Notes: generated by a model from the sequence alone, not told the origin. 64,000 nt of DNA from Histoplasma ohiense (GCA_017607445.1 JAEVHH010000004.1:4960001-5024000); one strand, 5' to 3'; numbered from the stretch's first letter, positions 46,484 to 59,058 are shown. Numbers and translations are program-made.

Positions 46484-47663
46484 ATGAGGGCTCTCTCTAT
46501 ATACACGGCATTGATTTGCCTAGTGATCTCGTCTACTGCCAAATCTACTGCTGACAAGTACGAAACCTACCAAACTCGGGCAAAATCGAGCACCCCAATT
46601 GAACTTGATGATCAGTCGTATGATGACCTGACATCGAAACCACGCGACTACCATGTTGCCATAATCCTCACCGCTGCAGATGCGAAATATGGGTGCCAGG
46701 TTTGCCGCGAAGTTCAACCCGAATGGGATCTCCTCGCCCGAAGCTGGATTAAAGGCGTCCGTCAGGACTCACCTAGATTACTTTTCGGTACTCTGGACTT
46801 CTCTCGGGGAAGAGATACTTTTCAGAAGGTCAGTAAGTCATCTATTAAATAAAACTATTTATACCTTTTAACTGACTCGACTGCATTGATAGCTTATGCT
46901 TCAAACGGCGCCGATTTTAATGTTCTTCCCTCCTACCGTTGGCTCTGGGGCGAAAGCAGATGGATCCCCCATCCGATATGATATCACGGGGTATAGAATA
47001 CATCCTCATTCTACTCTGAAGTCCATTGCTAACTATTTACAAGGCCGCTATCCGCAGACCAGATATTCAATTGGATGAATCGATACCTCCCAGAAGGCCA
47101 TAGACCGCCTATTGTCCGTCCCATAAACTATGGGCGAATCATGACAACAACGACATTAGTCCTCGGTTCTATAACTCTCTTTACCGTGTCGTCACGATTT
47201 ATCGTACCTATTATCCAAAACAGAAACCTGTGGGCCGCAATAAGCCTGATCGCGATCCTCATTTTCTCCAGCGGACATATGTTCAACCACATCAGAAAGG
47301 TGCCATATGTGGCACCGGATGGAAAGGGGGGTATCAGCTATTTTGCTCCTGGCTTTTCGAACCAATTTGGTTTGGAAACTCAAATTGTTGCAGCTTTATG
47401 TATGTTTCCCCGGCCAATACGTCGTCCAGCATACCAGTTACATTTTCTCAATTACATTGTCTAATATTTGATAATGCATAGATGCTATCCTCTCATTCGC
47501 TACGATTTTCCTTGCAGTGAAGATCCCTCGAATTGTGGATCCTAAATCGCAGAAAGTGAACGTGATTGTTTGGGGTTCTGTTGTCTTTGTTATGTATAGC
47601 TTCCTCCTAAGCATGTTCCGTTCCAAAAGTGGCGGTTATCCACTGTTTCTCCCTCCATTTTAA
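46484..47663 (+). CDS. OST3: oligosaccharyltransferase subunit Ost3/Ost6 family
   Basis: Four exons (46484-46828, 46893-46990, 47044-47399, 47482-47663) give 326 residues. A signal peptide (1 to about 19) is followed by a lumenal thioredoxin-like domain with C-Q-V-C at residues 71-74, and then four membrane helices in the C-terminal half. Ost3/Ost6 proteins form transient disulfides with substrates so that the oligosaccharyltransferase can glycosylate Asn sites near Cys pairs in the ER. The intron at 46991-47043 removes what would otherwise be a frameshift: the exons then read DITGPLSADQIFNWMNRYLPEG. The short last helix ends in SGGYPLFLPPF. Whether it is Ost3 or Ost6 cannot be told, and most filamentous fungi have one. 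Confidence 0.93.
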
Positions 47664-48156
47664 TGGAAAAAGGTATAGCTTAATAAACCAATAGATGGAA
47701 TTAATAGAATTTCTGGGGTGGATTTGCAAAATAATTTCTTGGTTCACAATGATGTTACCCAACATTAAATGACATAGATTAAGTGATACCAGCCTAATTC
47801 TGTCAGACAGATGTTGTTTACTGAGTAATCCTATGTGAATGATATGCTCTTTGTAATAATGGTAAAACATTCCTATCAGCTACCGCCGACACCATGCTGT
47901 AGAGGGGATGAACCACCAATAAACATTTGGTTCTTTGAGGAGAGAGGTGAGAATGCAGGTCACATGATAAACCCGCTGGTTAATTGCGCATTAAATATGA
48001 CAACATCATCATCTTCATGCCAACCCAAGGATACTGCAAAAGAAATGTGGAATTCCACAAACCCCTAACACCCTATCGCAGTTGCATAGGGCCGTTGCGA
48101 ACTTGGCTGGATACGGAAGCCGTCGCATACCCGTCGCATACTCTCAGTTTGCAACG
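47664..48156. other. spacer between OST3 and RFT1
   Basis: AT-rich on the left (OST3 3' region). CATCATCATCTTCATG lies at about 48003-48018. An open frame extends upstream of the RFT1 start to 48082 but has no ATG there. No other gene seen. Confidence 0.5.
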
Positions 48157-49954
48157 ATGCTCCTCAATCGACCAGCCAAGTATCAGGTGAATGAATCTGG
48201 AGCCGGTGGTACTACGTACCTGATATTAATCCAGGTCGTTTCTCGAGTCTTGACATTTCTCGCAAACCAAGTTCTTCTACGGTACCTCTCCCCAGGAATA
48301 TTAGGAGTTGCTACCCAACTAGAACTTTATGCTGTCACCACGCTCTACTTCTCTCGTGAAAGCCTTAGATTTGCTCTCCAACGACAGCCTGCGAGTCCGC
48401 AACGATCGATCCCCACAAGCGCTGCGGAAAGAGCTCATCCCCAGAAGCCTGGAGAACCGAAATCTGGCAACTATCAGGAAGATACTCAGGCTGTCGTGAA
48501 TCTTTCTTACCTAGCTGTTGCAATAGGTGGCCCTCTGATATATCTTCTGGGCTTGTTTTATTCTCGATTTGCCAAGCATGATGTCGTTAAAGTACCATTT
48601 TTCGAAAGCAGCCTCAAAGTAACCGGTTTTGCATGCTTTTTAGAACTATTGACAGAACCGTGTTTTGCTGTAGTCCAACACAGAATGCTTTATAAAATAA
48701 GAGCATTAGCTGAAACAACAGCTGCCGTTATGAAAGCCTCGACCACTTGTGGGATCAGTATATGGGCATCTCAACGGGGAATGGATATAGGCGTTTTGCC
48801 CTTCGCTGTGGGCCAAACAGCTTATGCATTTACCCTTCTTTTTGCCTATTTCTTCACTATTGGCTCATATTCAATCCGAAATGGTTTCTCGGTATTTCCT
48901 CTTGCCATCCGCCACCGGTCAGTAACTCCCCGATATCGAGCACACATGAGCCTAACGGCTTTCTAGGGACGCAACCAATTACTTTTTGAACCTTTTCTCT
49001 ATCCCTTTATTCTCCCTCAGCATCAATATATATGCTCAGTCGGTGGTAAAGCATATCCTCACCCAAGGTGACTCAGTGGCGCTTGCTGCGTTTTCAACCC
49101 TTGAGGAGCAAGGCCTGTATGCGTTGGCCTCCAACTATGGAAGTCTTGTTGCAAGAATTATTTTCCAGCCTATTGAGGAAAGCTCTCGTAATGTGTTTGG
49201 AAAGCTTCTCACCACCAGCAAAACAAAACCGGCAACAACACAGAGCCTGAAGCGGGCCAAGTCATACCTCTGTGATATCCTCCATGCTTACGGTATTTTT
49301 TCGATAATCATCTGCGCCTTGGGTCCAAACATAGCCCCGCAGCTGCTCAGGCTCCTCATAGGCTCTCAGTGGTCACGTCCTGCCATCTTTAGCCTCCTCT
49401 CCAACTACTGCTATTACATTCCGTTGCTAGCATTCAATGGCATTACCGAGGCCTTCATCGCATCTACGGCGACACATTCAGAGCTACGGCAACAGTCCGG
49501 CTGGATGGGCGCTTGCTCTGCTGGATTCATTACTGCGGCCTATTTGTTTTTGAGGATAGGGAAATTTGGTTCTCGCGGAATAATATGGGCGAACGCCATG
49601 AACTTGACTCTCCGCATCGTTTGGAGCTCCTGGTTCATTAAAAAATATTTCCGAGATCGCAAAGATGGTTTTAAGATAACGGAAGCGCTACCAAACTACG
49701 AATCTGTTGCGGTTGGTGTTGGAGCCTACGCTGTCATGTGGGCGCTGCAACCCGGCCCTGAATCTGAGCTTTGGGAAATCTTCAGAATGCTCCTTGTTGG
49801 AGGAATTTTTGCGGTCTCCATGTAAGTTCCATGTTAGCACCTTGCTTTTCCCCATAAATATTCGTTTCTAACCAACAAATAATGAAAATAATAAAGTCTA
49901 TTTCTTGAGAGGAGCTATCTCATTGAACAGTACCGCAAGTACAAAATGACATAA
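48157..49954 (+). CDS. RFT1: ER membrane protein Rft1 (lipid-linked oligosaccharide pathway)
   Basis: Three exons (48157-48917, 48967-49821, 49897-49954) give 557 residues. MATE-like multi-pass membrane protein with about 12-14 helices. The opening GAGGTTYLILIQVVSRVLTFLANQVLLRYLSP and the later LASNYGSLVARIIFQPIEESSRNVF are hallmark segments of the family, split here for brevity. The last exon encodes LERSYLIEQYRKYK. Rft1 is needed for N-glycan precursor assembly at the ER; it was proposed to flip Man5GlcNAc2-PP-dolichol, a role that is disputed. Its neighbour OST3 works in the same pathway. Its stop is 25 bases from that of DBP3. Confidence 0.95.
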
Positions 49955-49979
49955 GTCAGAATTCGGATGATAAATAAAT

Positions 49980-51562
49980 TTAATCATCAAACTTGATTTT
50001 GGTGGCCGTTTTCATGGTGTCAGCCTCCCTGAAAAACGCGCCATAAGAATCGTGCTGCTTCTTTTTCACGGTGGTACCGAATTTTAAGAGTGCTTCGGGT
50101 ATATCTTGGTTAGCTCCCTTCAAGATATTAACTAATCTAACTTGATGTTAGCATTTTCCAGTAACATGACTATGACAAATAATATCCCACACTTACCCTC
50201 CAGACAATGCTTTATCATTCTCGGTGAACATCGTAATCGCCAACCCATCCGAACCAGCCCGACCAGTCCTAGTATAGCAGTTAGCGATATCAGCAGCATA
50301 ATAGTCTGTATAGGGTGGTGGTCTTACCTTCCAATTCGATGGACATAGTCTTCAACTGTCAAGGGAAATGTGACATTTAGGACTAGCTTGACGGCTGGAA
50401 TGTCTAGTCCACGGGCGGCCACATCTGTAGCAACCAGAACAGGTACAGAACCTGATTTGAATGCATCCAGGCTGTTGAAGCGTTCTGTCTGGTTCATGTC
50501 ACCATGAATGCCCGCAACCTTGAAACCCTTAGAACGGATAAATCGCTCAATACGAGTCGCCTCCTTTTTGTAAAGACAGAATACCAACACTTTATCCATA
50601 GCATTCCTGCCCCTTTGATATTGGTTCAATAAGGACAGAAGCCGACTCTCTTTATTCTCTGGTTTTACAACCTCCACAATCTGCTTGATCCTCGTGTTAG
50701 CACGGATGTCGGAAGAGAGATCGCCTCCAATAGTAACCGTGACCGGCTCTTTCATAAAGGTAGTTGCGAGCTTCCGTACACTAATAGGCCAAGTTGCGGT
50801 GAACATGACTGTCTGGCGTTTCCTTGACGAAGGCATGGCGCTTACGATATCTTTGATATCTTGCTCGAACCCTTTATCCAGCATCCTGTCGGCTTCATCT
50901 AACACAAGGTACTTCACTTTTTTCAAGTTCAAGGACTCGTCACTATGAAAATCCTTTAACCTCCCTGGTGTTGCAACAATAACGGACGCTTTCTTCAGTG
51001 CACGGCGCTGATCGTCCTTCGAGGCACCTCCGTATATGCATGCTAGGCCTACGCCATTCGGGGTGAACTTGACTAGCTGGTCATAAATTTGCATTGCCAG
51101 CTCTCTAGTAGGTGTAATGATAACAGCAGAGATTCGGAATGATGAGTGAGAAGCATTGATTTCCAACACTTTCCGAATACACGGGACGCCAAAGGCCAAT
51201 GTTTTCCCACTTCCGGTTTCAGCGACACCGATGACATCTCTGCCTGCGAATAAATATGGCCAGGTGACTGATTGAATTGGGGTCGGTTTTGAAAAGTGCT
51301 CTAGAGGCCCATACAGCTGATTAGAATCTGAAGGCAGGTAAGAGAACGCAGTGATAGGACGTAAAGTCTCTTTGATCGAGGGATCCGAAATCTGAATGGT
51401 GTTGGACTTGAGGAAATCATCAATCTCAGACTGAGGCACCGCATCCAGTTCGGCAGATTGGACGTAGGGAGGTTGCTCAGGTTTAGCATCTCCCTTGGAC
51501 TTTTTTTTTGGTCTAGAAGAACGCTCTGAATTAGATTCCATATTCCGACTCCGTTTAGCCAT
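49980..51562 (-). CDS. DBP3: DEAD-box RNA helicase Dbp3 (ribosome assembly)
   Basis: Three exons (50328-51562, 50197-50268, 49980-50136) give 487 residues. A Lys/Arg-rich N-terminus (RPKKKSKG) is followed by the Q motif (TPIQSVTWPYLFAGRD), motif I AETGSGKT, Ia PTRELA, motif II DEAD, III TAT, V VATDVAARGLD and VI HRIGRTGRAG, the last split by an intron. The tail ends FREADTMKTATKIKFDD. Dbp3 acts in the nucleolus on 27S pre-rRNA processing in yeast. The Met at 51562 is preferred over an upstream in-frame Met at 51646, because the sequence before it is not conserved-looking. Confidence 0.94.
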
Positions 51563-51985
51563 GTTTTCCGTCAGTCCGGGCTTGTACTGATAATGGAAAA
51601 AGTTGCTGAAACGGACTCTGCGAGTGTAGGGTTGCAATTTAACCAATCAATGCTATACACGATGAAAATAGCCAAATACCCACCTTAGGGTAAAGAGGGA
51701 AACAGACTTAACAACGTCACCCTCAAGTGATGCATTGTGCGGAATTCGATCAGATATTTAGGCCCAATATACTCCGTACTATTTATTCAAATTCGTGAAA
51801 ATTTTCCGGCAATTTCTGCCAAGAGTCCTTACCGCCTCCAATAGCTTGGCGAGAATCATTCTCCACACGAGGTCAATTCATCCATAGTACGGGAAATAAA
51901 ATCGAGTAAAAAAAGGCCTAAGTATCATCCACTATTCATACTCTCTTTGAAACTTCGTTTTGCAGACAAATCTTTCCCTTCGCCA
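51563..51985. other. spacer between DBP3 start and oxidoreductase stop
   Basis: 423 bases: DBP3 promoter and the 3' region of the oxidoreductase gene. A TACTCCGTA motif occurs at about 51770-51778. No gene seen. Confidence 0.5.
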
Positions 51986-53235
51986 TCAGCTTTCTGTAAT
52001 GGTACATATGATTTTCCCTTTGGTCTGGTTACTTTCCATGAGCAAATGGGCATCGATAACCTTCTCAAATGGGAAGACTCTCTCAACATAAATTTTGAAT
52101 GTCCCCTCCCTAAATTTAGGCATTGCATGATCTAGCAATAGGTCCCGAAGCTGCCTCTGATACGCGATATCCCTACTCCTCAAAGAACTGCCTTCATACC
52201 TCAAACGCTTCCTCAGAATTGGGCTGATATCAATACCAGCAGGTAACTTCGTGCCGCCTAAGAAACCGAGGTTGACGATACGGCCGTCCTTAGCAGCTAC
52301 GTCAAGATTCCCTTGGAAATAGCTTGCACCGACGAAATCAACAATCACATCGACGCCGTGGCCATTTGTAACCTTGTTCAACTCGCTAACCCAGTCTTGA
52401 ATCTTGTAGTTAAATCCGGCTGTTGCCCCCACGTCCTTGACACAGAAGTCGATTTTTTCCTGCGAGCCAGCTGTAACATAGATATTGCTAGCGTTGTCTG
52501 CTTTTGAGAGTTGTATTCCAGAGATGGAAACAGCTGATGCTCCTGCATGCCAGAGTATTGATTTTCCTGGCTTAAATTCGCCTACTAGATACATGGCCTG
52601 CGCTGCTGTGAACCATGTCTGCAAGGTTGTACATGTACATGTAGTAGTAGTTCACAGTAATCAGTATGCGACGTGACAAATTCTTGTAGGGTGATCTGAG
52701 AGATTCGTTACCTCTGGTATCCCCGCCGCTTCTATCCACGATAGTTCTGCAGGCTTGTGAAGCAGTGTTTGCACAGAAGATGAAATATACTCCGCATACG
52801 CTCCTTTTGTTGTGTTTAAAAAAACCCACATGTGAGAAATTGCCGAGGGGATTACACAGTCATATTTAACCAGGAGATTTTACAACAAACCTCCGTAAGC
52901 CAATCCAAATACCTCATCACCGACTTTGAAGTCGAGACAGTCTCCATCGCCCAAGGATTCAATGACGCCAGAGAACTCCACACCCAATGTCTTAGGGGCT
53001 TGAGGGGGAACCGGATACATCCCCTCTCTCTGCAACAAATCCATCCTGTTCAAGCCAAACGCTTTGATTTTCACAAGGGCCTCTCCTGCAACAGGCAGGG
53101 GTTTGGGGATGGTGTTGATGAACAGATTGGCTGCGGGGCCTTTCCCTCCCTTAATATCTGATAGATTCATGTTAAACAAGAAAATATGAGTTTTAAGAGT
53201 GGCGGGAACCAACCGATTGCACGCATGCTAGCCAT
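51986..53235 (-). CDS. PIG3-type NAD(P)H quinone oxidoreductase
   Basis: Four exons (53214-53235, 52891-53157, 52712-52803, 51986-52618) give 337 residues. The first exon is 22 bases (MASMRAI) and joins to DIKGGKGPAANLF. It belongs to the zinc-independent MDR superfamily: GroES-like N-terminal domain with NRMDLLQREGMYPVPP and GVEFSGVI, then TWFTAAQAMY and the nucleotide-binding HAGASAVSISGIQLSK. The usual 'GASGVG' loop reads GASAVS. No structural or catalytic zinc Cys set is seen. Members reduce quinones with NADPH, and human PIG3 (TP53I3) is the named relative. The physiological substrate here is unknown. Confidence 0.92.
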
Positions 53236-53860
53236 TGTTTGATAGATGTCAGTTCAATCCAGAAGTACCTTTTAGTACAGGTTTTTCATCACAGGAATAT
53301 AAGTAAATAAATAAATATACTCCAGCAGCCTGCGATTACTTCGAAACAGGTTCCGAGACCTGGTTCCTCTGAACAATCGGCCATTATTAAGCAGAAAAAT
53401 CGCCACGAAGGTTCCAGCACAAATTTGATACCATTACCATTTGCTAGGCAAAAATCATAATCAGGGCTTTTCTTTTTCCTTTTTCTTTACAATTTCACTT
53501 CCCAGGCCTCCAACCCTTAGCAAACCCTAATTCTCCTTCTCAAACCCATGTGTATCAGGTTTCAAAATTAAGCAGGATCAACCTTTTTAGATTATATACG
53601 TAAACCTCATTCAGCTTTTTTGCAAACCAAGTCGAATAGCAAACCATGTAGCAATGATTTTGCACTAGAAAAACTTCCTCCGCAAGGTTCTGATTCAGAA
53701 ATGAAGCGCTGCCTATATAGGTTCTCCTACTGGATCTACAATACCGGGTTAAATCGTATGTGATATTTCGCGATATCGTTTATGAAGTTATAGAGAACGA
53801 GGCAGAAACACATATTATACAAGGAAACATATATCATCAGGGGGCATTCCACGCAATCCT
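53236..53860. other. spacer between the oxidoreductase promoter and RFA1 3' end
   Basis: 625 bases, AT-rich, with TAAATAAATAAATA at about 53303-53316 and a pyrimidine-rich stretch at 53466-53550. No gene or RNA signature recognised. Confidence 0.5.
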
Positions 53861-55986
53861 TTAGCTGAGCTCGTAAGCCTTGATCAGCTCTGCAAGGCGA
53901 GCTGATTCCACACTGTAATCGATAGCGCTAACGGACGATACTTGGTATCGAACACTAATAGTTATTCTTAGAAACTGCATGTACAGTACTGTAGACAGAA
54001 GGGATAACTCACCGTTGCTGATCCTGGAAGTTATCCATTTTGGCCCTGCAATTGAAATTCCAAGCACGACAGTTGGCTCTCTGGACAAGCTCTTCGTAGG
54101 CCCTCTCATCGTTTTCCTTAAGCTCCATAAGCTCATTTGCAGAAGTTCCTAGAATAATTTTTCCAACTTCGTCGAAGCAACTGAGCCACAAGGCACCAGT
54201 GTGATCGCACACGTTCACAGACAGGATATAGCGATACTCTGGATGAGGGAATGATTGGTCGCATCTCTCGCATCGCCACTGCCCATTCTCATCCTGAAGA
54301 ACTTTTTTGTTGCATTTGTCAGTGAGACAAGCGGGATAGGCCATGGTGTCTTGCTTGACATAAACCACAGTGGCTTTCACCGAGAAATAATCTGGTTTTT
54401 CAGACATTCCCAAATTGCCTTCGTGAACCTGCACAATGGTTTTGAAGGAGCTAGCCCGGTCACCAAACCCTGCAGCATTGTTCATTGAGTCATGGGACGC
54501 AAAGGTTTCCGACCTTCCTTGGGCATCATACCAGCCCTTTAATTTATGAGCATCTTCAATATCGGGGTCAACTGTCATGGACCCTGAACTGAGCAAACTA
54601 AGAGACCTCCCATTAAAATCGGAGACTTTCACGCCCTTGAAAGCGACCACAGATTCCGGTACCGAATCAAACTCTTTGGCGATATTTCCCCATACAGTAA
54701 GTCGAACAGAATATCCTGTGTTGTCAACTAATGTAAGATCACGCTTGTCATAAGGCTTGCTAGTTGTCTTAGACAGGATCTGAGAGAGTTCTCCAACGTC
54801 CTTCAACACTCCAATCACATCGATTGTGGTGCCTGCTTCTACCGATTGCAAATTAGCAATATTGGTGAAGTTGAATCGAATTTGCGGAACATCGTTTTGC
54901 TCTTCAGCCTGCATCCTTGCACGTTAGAATTCTACTTCTTGATGATTAAAAACAGGCATGGGAAAGACTGACTTTTTCAACAACTGTATCCTTCTCGAAG
55001 GTAAGTTCATATTCGTTATTGAGGTTATTGAACGCTTTTTTGGCCATTTGGACACGGCACGGGCTTGATATGTAATATACACAGCCTTCCTCAAAAACAC
55101 CATACAATGAATCGCACTGGTCCTTGAAAGCGGTAGCACGAATTTCGCCGCTATCATCCAAGAGGTTAACGCTAAAAAGTTTGCCCTCTCCATTTTTATT
55201 GTGCCATGTTTTGATAGCCGATTTGTTCGTACACCGTGCCTTTATCGTCCATTTATGGGAATACGGGGATAGTGCTTCGATGGGATATATATTAGCATGG
55301 GCGCTAGCTGCCGCCGCAGATCGCTGCGCTGGTTGTTGGGGTGGCTGTTGGGGCCCACGGGAGCCATAGAACCCATTGCTGGAAATTGTCGTCGGTATAG
55401 TCTTGTCTTGCTCTTCTTGCTTTGCGTCAAGGGGTTGAGGATCACCAATCTTCTTCTCACATATGCCCAGTCTGTCCAACACTTCGAGATCAAGGATGAT
55501 TAGGATTCTGTAACAAATTATAATGGTCAGGCTGGTTCTGGTGTTGATCCTTAACTATGTCAGATGGCGAGGGAACAACTGACCTTTTCCCTTTTACCAT
55601 GTTCGCTTGGAATGATTTCAACCGAACGAAGCAGCCACGGACTAATTGCCCACTCGTAACATAATGGTTGGCTTCTATCACACCCAAGTTAATAAAATGG
55701 ACATTCAGTAGTCATTGGCGGCCGGGTTCTAAGCATACGGGTTGCAAGCATTGTCTGTACGTAGTTTGTGATGTCACTGAAAACGGCTCTGAACCTTTCG
55801 GGACTGTTTGGCTGAGGAGGCAAAGGTTTAACTTGAACACATTGGACTACAGGCTCAGCGATCTTGGGTTTTGAGTCATCAAAAATTGCACTGGATACCA
55901 TCAGTTTAATAGACTTATAATGTTCGCTAAGCTTTGAGAAAATACCTAAGCGCCCCCATCGTGATCTCTGCCGCGGGGTCTGCCAT
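53861..55986 (-). CDS. RFA1: replication protein A large subunit (RPA70)
   Basis: Six exons (55946-55986, 55739-55890, 55584-55674, 54973-55507, 54013-54908, 53861-53954) give 602 residues. Order: N-terminal protein-interaction domain (about 1-105), Pro/Gln/Ala linker (GPQQPPQQPAQ), DNA-binding folds A and B (from IEALSPYSHKWTIKARCTNK), and fold C with a zinc ribbon C-x4-C-x13-C-x2-C (CLTDKC..CERC). RPA coats single-stranded DNA in replication, repair and recombination. The start is the Met before ADPAAEITMGAL. Two MCB boxes stand about 160-180 bases upstream. It is divergent from UBP14. Confidence 0.96.
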
Positions 55987-56314
55987 GGTGGTCTCGGAAA
56001 GCAAGCTTTCAAACAATATGACAATATATCAAGTAATGCAGAAACAAGACAGTTAGTAGACGTAATTGGTGTTGATGAAAGGCGTTCTGCGTGCCTGTTC
56101 GTTGCTCTACTGTTCGAAATAAATCGATGAGGTTTGATATCGAGGACGCGTCGGTTGAACACGCGTTAAGCGGTTGAGGTGGGGTGAGAGCCAACCACGA
56201 TTACATAATCACACTGACCTCATCGCAAGCTGCCTGATCAATTTGCGGCTCTATTCCTGAAACCCTCACTCCTTCAACATAAACAGAAGCAAGTCATTTC
56301 GGAGTGGGTACGCC
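55987..56314. promoter_or_regulatory. divergent promoter, RFA1 and UBP14
   Basis: 328 bases between the two start codons, containing both ACGCGT boxes nearer to the RFA1 side. An open frame on the minus strand reaching 56194 has no homology and overlaps the promoter. Confidence 0.6.
56146..56166. promoter_or_regulatory. paired MCB (MluI cell-cycle box) sites
   Basis: ACGCGT at 56146-56151 and again at 56161-56166, 15 bases apart. In yeasts MBF binds this motif and drives G1/S genes including RPA subunits. The link to RFA1 is inferred from position and gene function. Confidence 0.75.
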
Positions 56315-59058
56315 ATGGCTTGCATTCATATTGATTCTCCTGGTCGGTTTGCCTACTCTTTTCTCTAAGGTTATTTGTTTTGTTCCTAACAGCGACTTCG
56401 CTAGAGCTCCGTGCCCCGCGGGTTAACCAACCTGTTTATCGAGAGGATTGCACCCAGTGCTTTGACTCAATAGTATGCCTACCATTATCTCTAGCTTTAT
56501 TTTACTTCAGGCACTTCTAACGGTGAATAAAGGATGATCCTTCGGGTTTAGATGTCTGTCTTTTCTGTTTCAACGGCGGATGTACGGGGGATAGGAATCA
56601 CTCAAGCATCCACCACCAGCGCTCAGGACATCCGCTCGTGTTGAATATCAGGAGGACAAGGAAAGCCGTGCAGGTTAGATTTCCTTAACTTATTTTCTTT
56701 TTCTTATTAATGTTTTGAATCCGAATATAATTCTCAGGTGCTTCAGTCTATACTAATAAAATGCAATAAAGCGAGATGAACCCCCCCCTAAGATGTCGAA
56801 GCTAGCCATCACTGCGGAAAGAGAAGAAGATCGCTACGACACTATCACGAGAGTTAACTGCCATTCTTGTCAAGTCAGTGATATTGAAAAATCCGCTGGG
56901 AAACTCCCAGCGGTTGTCAATGGTGTATTGAAAGCTGCCACATTCTCACGGAAGGAGGAAGTCAAGGCCTGGGAGCAGGAATACAAACCGTGCCAGCATA
57001 TACTGTCTCTCGTCCAGGATCAATCGAACCAGGCAACGCCAAAAGGTATACTCTTTGCCATACAAGAAAGATTGTATTAGTTCCCCCCAAACTGAACCCG
57101 TCTTCATTAGATCTATGTAAATGCTCCTCATGCGACTTAAAAGAGAACCTCTGGTTGTGCCTCGAATGCGGTAATATAGGGTGTGGTCGAAGTCAGTTTG
57201 GCGGCGTAGGTGGTAATTCTCATGGCCTCGCCCACGCAGATTTTTCTTCCCATGGAGTCGCCGTTAAACTTGGTTCCATTACACCGGAGGGCTCTGCGGA
57301 TATTTTCTGCTACAAATGCAATGACGAGATAATCGATCCTGACCTTGCCACACATCTAAAACACTGGAACATAAATATCGCTGATCTCGAAAAAACCGAA
57401 CAAAGTCTCGTGGAAATGCAGATTGAACAAAACCTTAAATGGGACTTTTCGATGACTGGACAGGATGGACATGAATCGAAGCCCCTTTTTGGAAAGGGAC
57501 TTACAGGACTCAAGAATTTGGGAAACAGCTGCTATGTTTCCAGTATTTTACAGTGCCTATTCTCATTGCCTGAATTCAAAGAGCGGTATTCCCAATCCAT
57601 GGCCGTCCCACCAGCCACATTAACCCCAGCGGAAGATCTTGAAACACAGTTACGGAAACTCAACGATGGTCTACTCTCTGGCCGTTATTCATTCCCCGAT
57701 CCAGATGCAGCTATTTCTACTGATTCGCTCGATGTCGTCTATCAAAAGGGCCTTGCTCCTGCGATGTTCAAACATTTGGTGGGTCGTGGCCACGAAGAAT
57801 TCTCAACAATGCGTCAGCAAGATTCATTTGAATTTCTTATACATCTTTTCAAACTCATAACACGTTCAAAACACACAGATGGCCTCCAAGACCCCGTGGG
57901 CTCATTTCGGTTTGCACTAGAACAACGCTTGCAATGTCTAGCGTGCAGAAAGGTCCGATATACGGTGGACGAGCAGGATAATATTTCGGTCCCTGTTCCA
58001 GCACGTCACATAAAGTCCAATCAAAATGATACAACCTCAACAAGGGATCAAAATTCGCCAAATACACCGGAATTCGAAAGAGTGACTTTGAAAGAATGTT
58101 TGGATATTTTTACTGCAGATGAGAGAGTCGAATTGACGTGTACCGCGTGTGGTAGCAAAGCAGGTTTCCTCAAAAGGTCTCGTTTTAAAACTTTCCCAAG
58201 GAATTTAGTGATTAATGCTCGTAGGTTTAGCCTCGTTAATTGGGTGCCGACAAAGCTTAATATTCCTGTTGAGGTTGATGATAAGCCCTTTGATATGAGT
58301 GCTTATATATCCGCCGGGCTCCAGGAAGGCGAAGAATTATTACCAGAGGATTCATCCGCAAGCCAACCCGCAGCGTTTATTCCAAACCACAATGCACTTG
58401 ATCAGCTTTTAGCTATGGGATTTCCAGAAGTTCGGTCCAAAAAAGCCCTTCACGCAACCGGAAATGCTAACGTAGAGGCTGCGATGAATTGGCTAATTAC
58501 CCATATGGAGGACCCGGATATTGACGAACCTGTAGAACTTACAGCAGGCAATCCTCCCTCAAATGATCAACCGATGGATGATCCAGACAGTATCGCCCAG
58601 CTTAACGAAATGGGAATTGATGTGGCCAAGGCTCGCATGGCTCTCAGAGAAACAGGTGGTGATGTTATGAGAGCGGTCGAGTGGGTGTTCAGCCATCCTG
58701 ATGACACAGGAGCATTAGAGGATTCCTCAGGAGATATACCATCTGGCAACACCAGAGAGCCTCCGGGCTTCAAAGAGTTACCAGCTGAATTCCAACTACA
58801 ATCCATCATCTGTCATAAGGGGGCCTCAGTTCATGCCGGGTGAGTTTGCTTACTGTTTCACGTCTCCTTCCTTGGTTGGTGCGCGTTTTCGTTACTAATG
58901 AACAAAAACCTAGGCATTATGTCGCGTTTGTACGAAAGCTCCTACCAGGATCGGAGACACCGCAATGGGTCCTGTTTAACGATGAGAAGGTCGTTGAGGC
59001 GAGCGATGTGGAGGAAATGAAGCAATTTGCATATGTCTACTTTTTCAGGATGCTCTAG
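56315..59058 (+). CDS. UBP14: ubiquitin-specific protease Ubp14 (USP5/isopeptidase T)
   Basis: Six exons (56315-56342, 56393-56472, 56533-56673, 56772-57045, 57111-58839, 58914-59058) give 798 residues, the normal length. The first three exons are short and easily missed. They encode the N-terminal variant zinc-finger-like region (REDCTQCFDSI, VCLFCFNGGC). The canonical ZnF-UBP follows (about 175-255, C-x2-C, CLECGNIGC, H-rich). The Cys box is NLGNSCYVSS (about Cys315) and the His box GHYVAFVRK. Two UBA domains (LLAMGFPEVRSKKAL, LNEMGIDVAKARMAL) sit between the boxes. The enzyme disassembles free polyubiquitin chains and keeps the proteasome unblocked. Catalytic residues are intact. Confidence 0.96.

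Noticed and set aside
46896..47464. Frameshift in the OST3 gene
   Set aside because: A 53-base intron (46991-47043) with GTATAG donor and CTAAC branch point restores one continuous reading frame.
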